The notes beneath the pieces are model-generated. The model ran no database searches, was not told where the DNA came from, and saw only the letters and a program-made list of their open reading frames with translations. 64,000 nt of DNA. Source: UBA1366 sp047602575. GTDB lineage: Bacteria > Bacillota > Clostridia > Oscillospirales > Ruminococcaceae. The DNA lies in the NCBI GenBank assembly GCA_047602575.1, contig JASGGY010000007.1:186001-250000 (forward strand), written 5' to 3'. How positions within the stretch are numbered: the stretch's first letter is position 1; the number at the start of each line of letters is the position of its first letter. Below, piece after piece: positions 1-8,581 of this stretch. A program made the translations under genes and the position numbers.

Positions 1-229
1 CCAGATTTTTGAAGGAACAATCATCGCCAAGAAGCATGGCGGTATCAACGAAACCTTCACCGTTCGCCGTGTTGCACATGGCTGCGGCATCGAGCGCGTA
101 TTCCCGATCCATTCCCCCGCAGTAGAAAAGGTTGAGCTTGTGCGCGCAGGCCGTGTACGCCGCGCGAAGCTGTACTATCTCCGCGACAGAGTGGGCAAGG
201 CTGCCAAGGTCAAGGACGCAATCCGCTAA
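1..229 (+). CDS. rplS: 50S ribosomal protein L19, C-terminal part
   Basis: The reading frame is open from base 2 and ends at TAA 227-229. It encodes the C-terminal three quarters of ribosomal protein L19, a large-subunit protein at the 30S-50S interface. The segment reads QIFEGTIIAKKHGG, then ETFTVRRVAHGCGIERVFP, then RVRRAKLYYLRDRVGKAAK, all typical L19 blocks. The 5' end lies outside the window. A rho-independent terminator follows directly, so rplS closes its operon (usually rpsP-rimM-trmD-rplS). The signal peptidase and rbgA genes that often follow L19 in Firmicutes come next from a separate promoter. Confidence 0.97.
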   Translation, partial: QIFEGTIIAKKHGGINETFTVRRVAHGCGIERVFPIHSPAVEKVELVRAGRVRRAKLYYLRDRVGKAAKVKDAIR

Positions 230-248
230 GGATTCCATATTGCTTTTT

Positions 249-284
249 AAAAGGAACGAGCCTGAGGGTTTGTTCCTTTTCTTT
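249..284 (+). terminator. Rho-independent terminator after rplS
   Basis: Arms AAAAGGAAC (249-257) and GTTCCTTTT (272-280) enclose a 14-nt loop, and more T follows. It lies 20 nt after the rplS stop. Confidence 0.85.
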
Positions 285-372
285 TCGGAAAGAGGAAAGA
301 ATACGGTTTTTGTCTGTTCATACGGCGAAATCTGAACTGTTTTTAAAATGCGGATTTTATCGGCGGCGGCTC

Positions 373-401
373 TTGAAATACGGGAAATTTTCTGCTATAA
401 T
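373..401 (+). promoter_or_regulatory. Sigma-A promoter for the lepB/rbgA operon
   Basis: TTGAAA (373-378), a 17-bp spacer and TATAAT (396-401), with an extended -10 TG at 393-394. It is placed about 45 nt before the first signal peptidase start. Confidence 0.75.
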
Positions 402-446
402 AATATGAGTTGTTTGAAAAAGGTAATTGTTTTATGGAAAGGTCGT

Positions 447-1055
447 ATGAATATGCCAGAAAAGGGCAATAACGATAACAACAAAACGGTGTATGTGGCG
501 CTTGCTAAGCCGAGTGCCAAATTCTTTGACCCGATACTTGAATGGGCGGAGAGCTTTCTGTTCGCGATTTTTGTGGTGCTGCTGATTTTTATCTTTGTGT
601 TCCGGCAGGTCGTGGTGGACGGCGACTCGATGAACGACACACTTGCCGACGGGCAGCGGCTGATCATCACGCACGCGTTTTACACGCCCGCGCACGGCGA
701 CATCATTGTGTTTAACAGCGAGGGGCTGAATAAAACCCTGATTAAACGCGTGATTGCCACCGGCGGGGAAACGCTTGTCATCAACTACAAGGCACACACG
801 GTGACGGTTGACGGCACGGTTCTGAGCGAGCCGTATATCCATTCGATGATGGCGGACGAATCGTATTTCAACAAGCAGTATTACAATGCCGAAACCGGCG
901 ACTACACCTATCATGTTCCGGACGGCATGGTGTTCGCGATGGGCGACAACCGCAACAACTCCAAGGACAGCCGCGTGGATGTGGTGGGCTTTGTTCCGGT
1001 GGATGATATTCTGGGCAAGGTAATTTTAAGAATCAAGCCGTTCGGCAAGGTCTGA
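447..1055 (+). CDS. lepB: Type I signal peptidase (first of two tandem copies)
   Basis: A membrane serine protease that removes signal peptides from exported proteins. After a short polar N-terminus (MNMPEKGNN) there is one transmembrane segment (FAIFVVLLIFIFVF), then the catalytic serine in GDSMNDTL, the general-base lysine in LIKRVIATGGE, and the C-terminal box GDNRNNSKDSR. About 202 aa, normal for Gram-positive SipS-type enzymes. The longer upstream frame from 348 was rejected because the GGAAAGG ribosome binding site at 436-442 points to ATG 447 (or ATG 453). A second, clearly divergent copy follows 36 bp downstream. Confidence 0.93.
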   Translation: MNMPEKGNNDNNKTVYVALAKPSAKFFDPILEWAESFLFAIFVVLLIFIFVFRQVVVDGDSMNDTLADGQRLIITHAFYTPAHGDIIVFNSEGLNKTLIKRVIATGGETLVINYKAHTVTVDGTVLSEPYIHSMMADESYFNKQYYNAETGDYTYHVPDGMVFAMGDNRNNSKDSRVDVVGFVPVDDILGKVILRIKPFGKV

Positions 1056-1091
1056 CGGCGGGTTGCGGGCATCCGCGGAAAGACGGCGCGC

Positions 1092-1682
1092 ATGAAAACT
1101 ACCGGCATTTCGATTGAATCCCACGGCGAGCGGCGCAGGGCAAGGCTTGAAGCTTTGCTCAGCTGGCTGGAGCTGCCGGTGCTGACGGTGTTTACGGTGG
1201 TGCTGGTGTTTTCGTTTGTGCTGCGGCTTGTGCAGGTCAACGGCGCGTCGATGCAGAAAACGCTCTGGACGGGCGATCGGCTTGTGATGACGGAGCTGTT
1301 CTATACGCCGGCGGACGGTGACATTGTGGTCGTGCGGGCGGATGTGTTATCGATCAACCTGATCAAGCGCGTGATCGGCACGGCGGGGCAGGATGTGGTG
1401 ATCGACTACAACACCTCGACGGTGACGGTGGACGGGGAAGTGCTGTCTGAGGACTATCTGTTTGAGCCGATGGAGGATCGGGACGACTTTGACCGGAGCT
1501 TTTGCATCGCCGCGGGCGTGTATGAATACCATGTGCCGGCGGACTGCGTGTTCGTTCTGGGCGACAACCGCAACGATTCCAACGACAGCCGCATGATCGG
1601 ATTTCTTTCCGAGGACGATGTGCTGGGACACGCGGTGTACCGGATGAAGTCCATTGATGCGCAGACGGGATTTGTGAAATAA
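1092..1682 (+). CDS. lepB: Type I signal peptidase (second tandem copy)
   Basis: A paralogue of the preceding gene, 196 aa. It has an N-terminal cytoplasmic stretch, a transmembrane helix (LTVFTVVLVFSFVL), the catalytic serine in NGASMQKTL, the lysine in NLIKRVIG, and the GDNRNDSNDSR box. All catalytic residues are present, so both copies should be active. The two differ mostly in the middle loops, which may reflect different substrate preference; that is inference. It is probably co-transcribed with the upstream copy and with rbgA, 15 bp downstream. Confidence 0.93.
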   Translation: MKTTGISIESHGERRRARLEALLSWLELPVLTVFTVVLVFSFVLRLVQVNGASMQKTLWTGDRLVMTELFYTPADGDIVVVRADVLSINLIKRVIGTAGQDVVIDYNTSTVTVDGEVLSEDYLFEPMEDRDDFDRSFCIAAGVYEYHVPADCVFVLGDNRNDSNDSRMIGFLSEDDVLGHAVYRMKSIDAQTGFVK

Positions 1683-1697
1683 GAAAGATTGGGTAAA

Positions 1698-2609
1698 ATG
1701 GCAGAAAACATAAATACGAAACAAATACAGTGGTTTCCCGGGCATATGGCGAAAACGCGCCGGATTATGCAGGCGAACCTCAAGCTCGTGGACGCGGTGG
1801 CGGAAATCATCGACGCGCGGATTCCGTATTCCTCGCGCAATCCAGAGATGGACGCGCTTACCGGCGCAAAGCCGCGGGTGGTGGTGCTGAATAAAGCCGA
1901 CACGGCGGACGAGGCGGTCACGGCGCAGTGGCTTGCGTTTTTTCAGAAAAACAACACACCGGCGATCGCGCTGGACTGCCGCAGCGGAAAGAACGTGGGG
2001 CGGTTTTCGCCGCTGCTGCGGGAGGTGCTGCGCGAGCGGATCGAAGGCTGGCAGCGCAAGGGCATGACGGGCAGACCGATCCGGATTATGCTGGCGGGGA
2101 TTCCCAATGTGGGGAAAAGCTCGTTCATCAACCGATTGGCGGGCGCGCGGCTGACGAAGGTCGAGGACCGACCGGGCGTGACGCGCGGGAAGCAGTGGAT
2201 TTCGCTGGAGAGCGACTTGGAGCTGCTGGATATGCCGGGCGTGCTCTGGCCGAAATTCGAGGATCGGCGCGTGGGCGAGCATCTGGCGTTCACCGGTGCG
2301 GTGCGCGACGAGATTCTCGACACGGAAACTTTAGCGTGCAGGCTGGTGCGCGAGCTTTGTGAAACGGAAAAATACCGCGAGGCACTTTACGCGCGGTATA
2401 AAATCGACGCGGCGGACATTCTGGCGCAGGACGAGGCGGACGACCTGACGGGCTGCGCAAAGGGCTTTGCGATTCTGGAGCGGATTGCGACAAAGCGCGG
2501 GTTTCTGATTTCCGGCGGCGGGTCGGACACGTTGCGGTGCGCGGTGACGGTGATTGACGAGTTCCGCGGCGGAAAGCTGGGGCGCATCACGCTGGAGCGT
2601 CCGGAATAA
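1698..2609 (+). CDS. rbgA: Ribosome biogenesis GTPase RbgA/YlqF
   Basis: A circularly permuted GTPase for late 50S subunit assembly. G motifs appear in permuted order: G4 NKAD (VVLNKADTAD, near residue 62), then G1 GIPNVGKSS (near 135), then G3 DMPGVLWP. The N-terminal IQWFPGHMAKTRR is the RbgA signature. About 303 aa, normal length. ATG 1698 is preferred over an in-frame TTG at 1689 because GAAAG at 1684-1687 is correctly spaced for it. It lies between the signal peptidases and rnhB, a common Firmicute arrangement next to rplS. Confidence 0.95.
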   Translation: MAENINTKQIQWFPGHMAKTRRIMQANLKLVDAVAEIIDARIPYSSRNPEMDALTGAKPRVVVLNKADTADEAVTAQWLAFFQKNNTPAIALDCRSGKNVGRFSPLLREVLRERIEGWQRKGMTGRPIRIMLAGIPNVGKSSFINRLAGARLTKVEDRPGVTRGKQWISLESDLELLDMPGVLWPKFEDRRVGEHLAFTGAVRDEILDTETLACRLVRELCETEKYREALYARYKIDAADILAQDEADDLTGCAKGFAILERIATKRGFLISGGGSDTLRCAVTVIDEFRGGKLGRITLERPE

Positions 2610-2686
2610 GCGGCGCTGCTTGAAAAAAAGTAAGCAATCGCTTTGGAAACGCGGCGAAAGGGGGCTGTTCCCGCAAGGGCTTAACG

Positions 2687-3325
2687 ATGGAATTATACGA
2701 ATTTGACCGGCAGGCGGGCGGTGACGGCTTGCTTTGCGGGATGGACGAAGCGGGGCGCGGACCGCTGGCGGGCGATTGCTACGCGGCGGCGGTGGTGTTT
2801 GCGCCGGAAACCGTGATTGCGGGCGTCAACGACAGCAAAAAGCTGACCGCGAAAAAGCGGGAGCGCTTGTTTGAGGAAATCGTTGACAAGGCGCTGGCTT
2901 GCTGCATCGCGACGGCGACAGTGGCTGAAATCGAGGAAATCAACATCTTAAACGCGGCGATGTTAGCGATGGAGCGCGCTTTTCAAGGCGTTGCGGCGCA
3001 GCTTGCGGCGAAAGGGATGACGGTAGAACTGGCACTGGCGGACGGAAACAAAACACCGGCGCTCGATTGTACGGTCAGCGCGGTGATCGGCGGCGACGCG
3101 AAATCACAGTGTATTGCCGCGGCGTCGATTCTGGCGAAGGTCGCGCGGGATCGGTACATGGAGGAGCTTGCGGAGCAATATCCGCAGTACTTATTTGAGA
3201 AGCACAAGGGCTACGGCACGAAGCTCCATTATGAAATGCTGGCGCTGCATGGCGCGAGTCCTGTTCACCGACCGAGTTTTCTGAGGAGCTTTTATGCAAA
3301 GCAAAACGGCGCGGGCGCGGGGTAA
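2687..3325 (+). CDS. rnhB: Ribonuclease HII
   Basis: Cleaves RNA in RNA-DNA hybrids and starts removal of misincorporated ribonucleotides. It begins with the family signature CGMDEAGRGPLAG, which holds the first catalytic Asp-Glu pair. NDSKKL and the second Asp region (ALADGNKTP) follow, then SIIAKV-like ASILAKVARD and KHKGYGT. 212 aa, full length. A 77-bp gap separates it from rbgA, and its last 32 nt overlap the start of the UPF0102 gene, so translation is probably coupled. Confidence 0.95.
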   Translation: MELYEFDRQAGGDGLLCGMDEAGRGPLAGDCYAAAVVFAPETVIAGVNDSKKLTAKKRERLFEEIVDKALACCIATATVAEIEEINILNAAMLAMERAFQGVAAQLAAKGMTVELALADGNKTPALDCTVSAVIGGDAKSQCIAAASILAKVARDRYMEELAEQYPQYLFEKHKGYGTKLHYEMLALHGASPVHRPSFLRSFYAKQNGAGAG

Positions 3326-3674
3326 CGCGGGCGAGGACGCGGTCTGCGCGTGGCTTACACAGCGCGGGTGGCGGATCTGTGCGCGCAACTTCACGGTGCG
3401 CGGCGGGGAGATCGACATTGTGGCGGCGCGCGGCGAGGTGCTGGCGTTTGTGGAGGTCAAAACCCGCATGGCTGGGGCGCTGGTGGGCGGGGGCGAGGCG
3501 ATCAATGCGACAAAGCGGAAGCATTTGATTTTTGCGGCGCAGCGGTTTCTCCAGACGCATCCGGAGTTTGACGGGCATGACGCGCGCTTTGACGCGGCAT
3601 TGGTACAGACGGTTGGGGATGCGGCGACGGACATCGATTATTACGAATCCGCATTTGACGCAAGCTGTCCGTGA
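3294..3674 (+). CDS. yraN: YraN/UPF0102 family endonuclease-like protein
   Basis: A small protein (126 aa) with the restriction-endonuclease-like fold of UPF0102. Visible family blocks are RGNAGEDAVCAWLTQRGW, NFTVRGGEIDIVAARGE and FVEVKTRM, in which the E-x-D and E-x-K residues form the putative nuclease site. INATKRKHL and a C-terminal RFDAALVQ follow. It overlaps the 3' end of rnhB, the usual partner of this family in many bacteria. The exact role is unknown; DNA processing has been suggested for the family. Confidence 0.9.
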   Translation: MQSKTARARGNAGEDAVCAWLTQRGWRICARNFTVRGGEIDIVAARGEVLAFVEVKTRMAGALVGGGEAINATKRKHLIFAAQRFLQTHPEFDGHDARFDAALVQTVGDAATDIDYYESAFDASCP

Positions 3675-3755
3675 CAAAAAATAAACAGTCATTTCAGCGG
3701 TGAAACCGTTTTGATAAATGAGAAAATGCCGCGCGGCGGCGGAACGGAGTTTGGT

Positions 3756-5247
3756 ATGTATTATAAAAGCACGAGAAACGCGGCGGTGCAGGTGAGCGCC
3801 GCGCAGGCGATTGTTCAGGGGATTTCTGCGGACGGTGGGCTGTTTGTCCCGTCGGAGCTTCCGCGCATCACGATGGAGGAAATCCGCGCGATGGCGGAGC
3901 TTTCCTATGCGCAGCGGGCGTTTGCGGTCTTCTCGAAATTCCTGACGGACTTCACCGAGGCGGAGCTTGCGCATTGCACCGAGAGCGCTTACAGCATGAA
4001 AACCTTTGAAACAGAGAACATCTGTGAGCTTGCGCATTTGTTCAACGGCACATATATGCTTCGAGCTTTGGCATGGTCCGACCTGCGCGTTCAAGGATAT
4101 GGCGCTGCAAATTCTGCCGTTTTTGCTGACGACCTCGATGAAGAAAACGAAGCTGGAAAAGAAAGTCGTGATTCTCGTGGCGACCTCCGGCGACACGGGA
4201 AAAGCCGCACTGGAGGGCTTTAAAGACGTTGCGGGTACGCAGATTCTGGTGTTCTACCCCGACGACGGCGTGTCGGCGATGCAGAAAAAGCAGATGACCA
4301 CGCAGCTTGGCGAAAATGTTGGTGTGTGCGCGATTAAGGGCAATTTTGACGACGCGCAGAACGGCGTAAAAGCGATTTTCACCAGCCCGGAAACGGCTGC
4401 GGAGCTGGAGAAGGCGGGCATGGTGTTCTCGTCGGCGAATTCCATCAACTGGGGGCGGCTCGCACCGCAAATCGTATACTACATTTCCGCGTATGCGCAG
4501 CTGCTTGTGGACGGGGAAATCGAGGCGGGCGAAAAGCTCAACATCGTCGTGCCGACCGGCAATTTCGGCAATATTCTGGCGGGGTATTACGCTAAGCGGA
4601 TGGGGCTGCCTATTAACAAGCTCATCTGCGCGTCGAATGCGAACAATGTGCTGACGGATTTCCTGAAAACGGGAATCTATGACCGCAACCGCGCGTTCCA
4701 CACGACGATTTCGCCGTCGATGGACATTCTGATTTCATCGAATCTGGAGCGTCTGCTCTTTGATTTGTCCGGCGAAAGCGATGAGGCAATACGGCAGTGG
4801 TTCGGCTCGCTGGCGAAAACCGGTCGATATGAAGTGACCACGGCGGTGAAAGAGCGCCTGTTTGCGGAATTTTCAGCGGGCTTCTGCGACGATGCGCGCA
4901 CAAAGGACTGCATCCGACGGACGTTTGAGAAATATTCCTATACCATGGACACGCACACGGCGGTTGCTGTGGCGGTTTATGAGGATTATAAAGCCGCGAC
5001 GGGCGATGAAACCAAGACGCTCATCGCTTCCACCGCAAGCCCGTATAAGTTCAGCGCGAGTGTGCTGGAAGCGCTCGGCGCGGATACGGCGGCGGATGAA
5101 TTCACACTCGTGGAGCGCCTGAACGAGCTGTCCGGGCTTCCCATTCCCGCGTCGCTGGCGGGTCTGAAGGACGCGCAGGTGCGCTTTACGGACATGATCC
5201 CGCGCGACGACATGACCGAATATGTACTGAAAACCTTGATAAAATAA
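3756..5247 (+). pseudogene. thrC: Threonine synthase, interrupted by a one-base frameshift
   Basis: A PLP enzyme converting O-phosphohomoserine to threonine. The frame from ATG 3756 (ribosome binding site GGAG at 3745-3749 region) gives MYYKSTRNAAVQVSAAQA and runs correctly to NGTYML at 4061. One extra base near 4059-4063 then shifts the frame, and the expected ELWHGPTCAFKDMALQ, with the PLP lysine, continues in another frame to TAA 5247. With that one base removed the product would be about 496 aa and intact, including the SGDTG phosphate loop. No other lesion is visible, so this is either a very recent mutation or a sequencing or assembly error. A programmed +1 shift is possible but has no supporting signal. 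Confidence 0.88.
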
Positions 5248-5256
5248 TTTTACAAA

Positions 5257-5285
5257 AAAATAACCCGCCGGCAAACTGCGGCGGG
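5257..5285 (-). terminator. Hairpin; terminator on the minus strand
   Basis: Arms CCCGCCG (5264-5270) and CGGCGGG (5279-5285). Read on the minus strand the stem is followed by TTATTTTTTT, which suits the minus-strand DUF1540 gene; on the plus strand no T-run follows. A near copy of the same hairpin lies on the other side of the repeat element, at 5481-5505. Confidence 0.6.
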
Positions 5286-5288
5286 TCA

Positions 5289-5479
5289 GACTGAAGATAA
5301 AGAATCTGCACATTCTCGAGCGTTTCGATGGAATTACAAAACAGTAATTGACGCACAATTTAGCTAAGAAAAGCAAAGTACCCTCAATAAAACAACGGGT
5401 TTCCAAAGGGGGCATGCCTCCTTTGGTGAGGGAGTCCAGAGGGGGCAACGCCCCCTTTGGTTGGGGTTTAACTTCAGTC
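5289..5479. repeat. Dispersed intergenic element, copy R1
   Basis: Bounded by GACTGAAG at 5289-5296 and its inverse CTTCAGTC at 5472-5479. It contains an A-rich half, the phrase CGGGTTTCC, hairpin 1 (5403-5426; arms CCAAAGGGGGC and GCCTCCTTTGG) and hairpin 2 (5436-5460; CCAGAGGGGGC and GCCCCCTTTGG). It is homologous to copies at 33463, 39085, 41328 (inverted) and 41645. Confidence 0.8.
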
Positions 5480-5515
5480 TGACCCGCCGGCAAAAATGCG
5501 GCGGGTCGGGAGCGT

Positions 5516-5683
5516 TTAGTGCGTGCGGGGCTTAAAGGTGTGGCAGAGCGTTTCCTGGCAGCTGTCGGGGTCGTTGCAGGAGCAGTGAACCTTGATTTTG
5601 CCGGCAACGCATTCGCTGTTTTCGCGGTTGTACATACAATTGGAAACGTCACAGCTTACGCCGTAAATTTTATCCTGATCCAT
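5516..5683 (-). CDS. DUF1540 cysteine-rich small protein
   Basis: A 55-aa protein read from ATG 5683, preceded on the minus strand by AAGGATGG. It starts MDQDKIYGVSCDVSNC and carries the DUF1540 pattern of regularly spaced cysteines (C-DVSNC-MYN, NSECVAGKI, CSC, CQETLC, TFKPR). It probably binds metal. DUF1540 proteins are common in Clostridia and some are spore-associated, but their function is unknown. It faces away from the metallophosphoesterase gene. Confidence 0.85.
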   Translation of the reverse strand: MDQDKIYGVSCDVSNCMYNRENSECVAGKIKVHCSCNDPDSCQETLCHTFKPRTH

Positions 5684-5839
5684 TTTAATACCATCCTTTG
5701 TTTTGTTTTTCGCGCGGGGAACCGCACGGTGCAAGTCCGTAAAGCTAGTATCGGTCAAACGCGTGCGGCTATGCGCGGCAAATTCCGGATGAAACGGATG
5801 CAAAAATTTTCAAAATCAAGACACGGGGTGAACCATAAT

Positions 5840-6550
5840 TTGGCGTTGTTTGTGATGGGCGACCTGCATCTCTCGGTGGGCGTGAAAAAGCCGATGGACA
5901 TTTTCGGCGGGTGGGACAATTACATGGCGCGGATTGCGGAAAACTGGCGCGCGGTGGTGAAAGAAGCGGACACGGTGGTGATTCCGGGCGATATTTCATG
6001 GGGGATGAATCTTACGGAATCGCTGGCGGATTTTCAGCTGCTGGAGTCACTGCCCGGAACGAAGCTTCTGATGAAGGGCAATCACGATTACTGGTGGACG
6101 ACGGTATCGAAGATGGAGAAGTTTTTCGCGGAAAACGAAATTCGCTCGCTGCGCATTGTTCATAACAACCATTTCGCATGGGGGGAATACGGCATCTGCG
6201 GCACGCGCGGCTGGATCAACGAGGCGGAGGAAGCGCAGGATGTGAAGGTCAACGCGCGGGAAGCCGGAAGGCTCGACGCGTCCATCCGCTCGGCGCGCAA
6301 GGCGGGGCTGAAGCCGGTTGTGTTTCTGCACTATCCGCCGGTTTACGGGTCAAGCTGCAATTACGAGATTCTTGAGGTGCTTCAGCGGCACGGCATCCGG
6401 CAGGTGTTTTATGGGCATATCCACGGAAGATTCTGCGATTATGCGGTTAACGGCGAGCGCGCGGGGATTTTTTACCGGTTGGTTTCCAGCGATTATATGA
6501 AATTTTGCCCACTGGACATCACCAAAATTGTGCAGAACGACAATTTCTAA
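5840..6550 (+). CDS. Calcineurin-like metallophosphoesterase
   Basis: A cytoplasmic phosphohydrolase of the dinuclear-metal family, about 236 aa. Motifs in order are VMGDLHLS (metal 1), IPGDISWGMN, MKGNHDYWW, the histidine block VVFLHYPPVYG, and FYGHIHGR. The most natural start is TTG 5840 (LALFVMGDLHLS), with GGGGTGA at 5825-5831 as ribosome binding site. The open frame runs further upstream to 5519, but that part overlaps the opposite-strand DUF1540 gene and has no family similarity. The substrate is unknown. Confidence 0.88.
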   Translation: MALFVMGDLHLSVGVKKPMDIFGGWDNYMARIAENWRAVVKEADTVVIPGDISWGMNLTESLADFQLLESLPGTKLLMKGNHDYWWTTVSKMEKFFAENEIRSLRIVHNNHFAWGEYGICGTRGWINEAEEAQDVKVNAREAGRLDASIRSARKAGLKPVVFLHYPPVYGSSCNYEILEVLQRHGIRQVFYGHIHGRFCDYAVNGERAGIFYRLVSSDYMKFCPLDITKIVQNDNF

Positions 6551-6558
6551 AAACGCTC

Positions 6559-6587
6559 TTTCAAACAGGTTCAAAGTGTGCTATAAT
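6559..6587 (+). promoter_or_regulatory. Promoter of the tig-clpP-clpX operon
   Basis: An extended -10 (TGTGC-TATAAT, hexamer 6582-6587) with a weak -35 (TTTCAA, 6559-6564) at 17-bp spacing. It lies 62 bp before tig. Confidence 0.6.
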
Positions 6588-6648
6588 AGTCAAGATAAAA
6601 TCTTGTATTATAATTTATTGTGGGAAACAGAAAGGATTGGATTTTCAA

Positions 6649-7929
6649 ATGGCATTAAAGTCGTCAAAGCTGGTAGAAACCAACAAGTATGAGCTGGAAA
6701 TAGAGGTTTCCGCGGAAGCGTTCGAGGAAGCTGTCCAGAAAGCTTATCTCAAAGCAAAGGGGAAGATTGCAGTTCCCGGCTTCAGAAAGGGCAAAGCACC
6801 CCGCAAAATCGTGGAAAAGCATTACGGCGAGGGCGTGTTCTATGAGGACGCGGTCAACGCTTTATACCCCGCTGCGGTCAACGAAGCGGTTGAGGAAGCG
6901 GCACTTACACTCGTCGCACGTCCGGACGTGGAAATTACTTCCGTGGAAAAGGAAACCGGCGTGACGATGAAGGTGACGGTTTTCACAAAGCCCGAGATTG
7001 AAGTGAAAGATTATAAAGGAATAGAAATCCAGAAAACGGTCAATGCTGTTACCGACGAGGACATCGACGCGGAGGGCGAAGCACTGCGCAAGAAGGGTAT
7101 GCGCATCGTCACGGTTGAAGATCGCGCGGCGGCTGCAGGCGACGACGTGGTCATCGACTTTGACGGCTACAAGGGCGGTGTTGCGTTTGAGGGCGGCAAG
7201 GCAGAGGACTTTACCCTGTCACTGGGCAGCGGTCAGTTCATCCCCGGCTTTGAGGAGCAGGTTGCCGGTCACAGCACGGGCGAGGAATTCGACATTGACG
7301 TGACGTTCCCCGCGGAATACGGCGCAAAGGAGCTGGCGGGTCAGGCGGCTGTGTTCAAGATCAAGCTGAAGGAAATCAAAGCCAAGGAGTTTCCCGCGCT
7401 CGACGACGAGTATATCAAGGACACGACGGAGTTTGAGTCGCTGGAGGAATACCGCGCAGACGTGAAGAAGAAGCTCGAGGAGCGCGCGGAGCAGGCTTCC
7501 GAGCGCGAGACCGAGGGTAAGCTGTTTGACAAGGTGATCGAGAACATGACCGCGGAGATTCCCGAGGTGATGTTTGAAAACCGCGTGGACGAGATGGTGC
7601 GCGAGCTTGAGCAGCGGTTCTCCCAGCAGGGCATCACGCTGGAGATGTACCTCCAGTACACCGGACAGACCGAGGAAACCCTGCGCAAGACTTATCGCGA
7701 TCAGGCGGAGAAGCAGGTTTCGCTGCGTCTGGCGCTGGAGAAAATTGCCGAGGTCGAGGGCGTTGCCGTGACAGACGAGGAAGTGGAAGCGGAGTACGCG
7801 CAGCTTGCGGAGCAGTATCAGATGGGAGTCGATAAGGTCAAGAGCTATGTGAAGCCGGACGGCATCAAGAGCGACCTTGCAGTCGGAAAGGCGGCGGACA
7901 TCGTCAAGGATTCCGCAGTAATAAAATAG
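6649..7929 (+). CDS. tig: Trigger factor (ribosome-bound chaperone / prolyl isomerase)
   Basis: Binds the ribosome exit tunnel and shelters nascent chains. The N-terminal domain holds the ribosome-docking signature PGFRKGKAPRKIVEKHYG (residues about 42-59). The FKBP-type PPIase domain (DFDGYKGGVAFEGGKAEDF; GSGQFIPGFEEQ) sits around 160-240, and a long helical C-terminal arm follows. 426 aa, normal. ATG 6649 follows AAAGGA at 6631-6636. It is the first gene of the conserved tig-clpP-clpX operon, 31 bp before clpP. Confidence 0.97.
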   Translation: MALKSSKLVETNKYELEIEVSAEAFEEAVQKAYLKAKGKIAVPGFRKGKAPRKIVEKHYGEGVFYEDAVNALYPAAVNEAVEEAALTLVARPDVEITSVEKETGVTMKVTVFTKPEIEVKDYKGIEIQKTVNAVTDEDIDAEGEALRKKGMRIVTVEDRAAAAGDDVVIDFDGYKGGVAFEGGKAEDFTLSLGSGQFIPGFEEQVAGHSTGEEFDIDVTFPAEYGAKELAGQAAVFKIKLKEIKAKEFPALDDEYIKDTTEFESLEEYRADVKKKLEERAEQASERETEGKLFDKVIENMTAEIPEVMFENRVDEMVRELEQRFSQQGITLEMYLQYTGQTEETLRKTYRDQAEKQVSLRLALEKIAEVEGVAVTDEEVEAEYAQLAEQYQMGVDKVKSYVKPDGIKSDLAVGKAADIVKDSAVIK

Positions 7930-7960
7930 CCTTTCCTAAATAGAAACAGGAGGCGTTTTT

Positions 7961-8548
7961 ATGGCATTGGTACCATACGTTGTAGAACAAACCAGCAGGG
8001 GTGAGCGCAGCTATGACATTTTTTCGCGCTTGCTCAACGACCGGATCATTATGCTCTCCGACGAGGTCAACGACACCACCGCAAGCCTTGTGGTGGCGCA
8101 GCTGCTCTATCTTGAGGGACAGGACCCGGAGAAGGACATCGACCTTTATATCAACAGCCCCGGCGGATCGGTTTCGTCCGGACTGATGATTTTTGACACG
8201 ATGCAGTATATCAAGTGCGACGTTTCCACCATCTGCGTGGGCATGGCGGCATCGATGGGCGCGTTCCTGCTCTCGAGCGGGGCGAAGGGCAAGCGGTTCG
8301 CGCTGCCCAACGCCGAAATCATGATCCACCAGCCGCTGATTTCCGGCGGGTTATCCGGTCAGTGTACGGACATCAAAATCCGTTCGGACCATCTGGTGCG
8401 CACCCGCGACCGGCTCAACCGGATTCTCGCGGAAAACACCGGCAAGCCGGTCGAGCAGATTGCGCTGGACACAGAGCGCGACAACTTCATGACCGCGGAC
8501 GAGGCGGCGGCTTACGGGCTGATCGACAAGGTCATCACCAAGCGCTAG
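7961..8548 (+). CDS. clpP: ATP-dependent Clp protease proteolytic subunit
   Basis: The serine peptidase core that degrades unfolded proteins delivered by ClpX or ClpC. Catalytic triad: Ser98 in GMAASMG, His123 in MIHQP, and Asp174 in DTERDNF. 195 aa, full length, starting MALVPYVVEQTSRGERSYD after an AGGAGG ribosome binding site. It lies between tig and clpX in one operon. Confidence 0.98.
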   Translation: MALVPYVVEQTSRGERSYDIFSRLLNDRIIMLSDEVNDTTASLVVAQLLYLEGQDPEKDIDLYINSPGGSVSSGLMIFDTMQYIKCDVSTICVGMAASMGAFLLSSGAKGKRFALPNAEIMIHQPLISGGLSGQCTDIKIRSDHLVRTRDRLNRILAENTGKPVEQIALDTERDNFMTADEAAAYGLIDKVITKR

Positions 8549-8581
8549 GTGCGGCGACACTGAAGAAAAGGCGGAAACATA

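Noticed and set aside
1347..4196. Long minus-strand frames at 1347-2282 and 3075-4196
   Set aside because: They mirror well-supported plus-strand genes in GC-rich DNA, have Arg/His/Pro-rich composition, and carry no domain or ribosome binding site.
4006..5247. The open frame starting at ATG 4006 as an independent gene
   Set aside because: It is the continuation of threonine synthase; its first codons (MKQRTSVSLRIC) have no similarity and no ribosome binding site.
5519..5839. Upstream extension of the metallophosphoesterase to 5519
   Set aside because: It overlaps the opposite-strand DUF1540 gene; family similarity begins only at the TTG at 5840, which has a good ribosome binding site.
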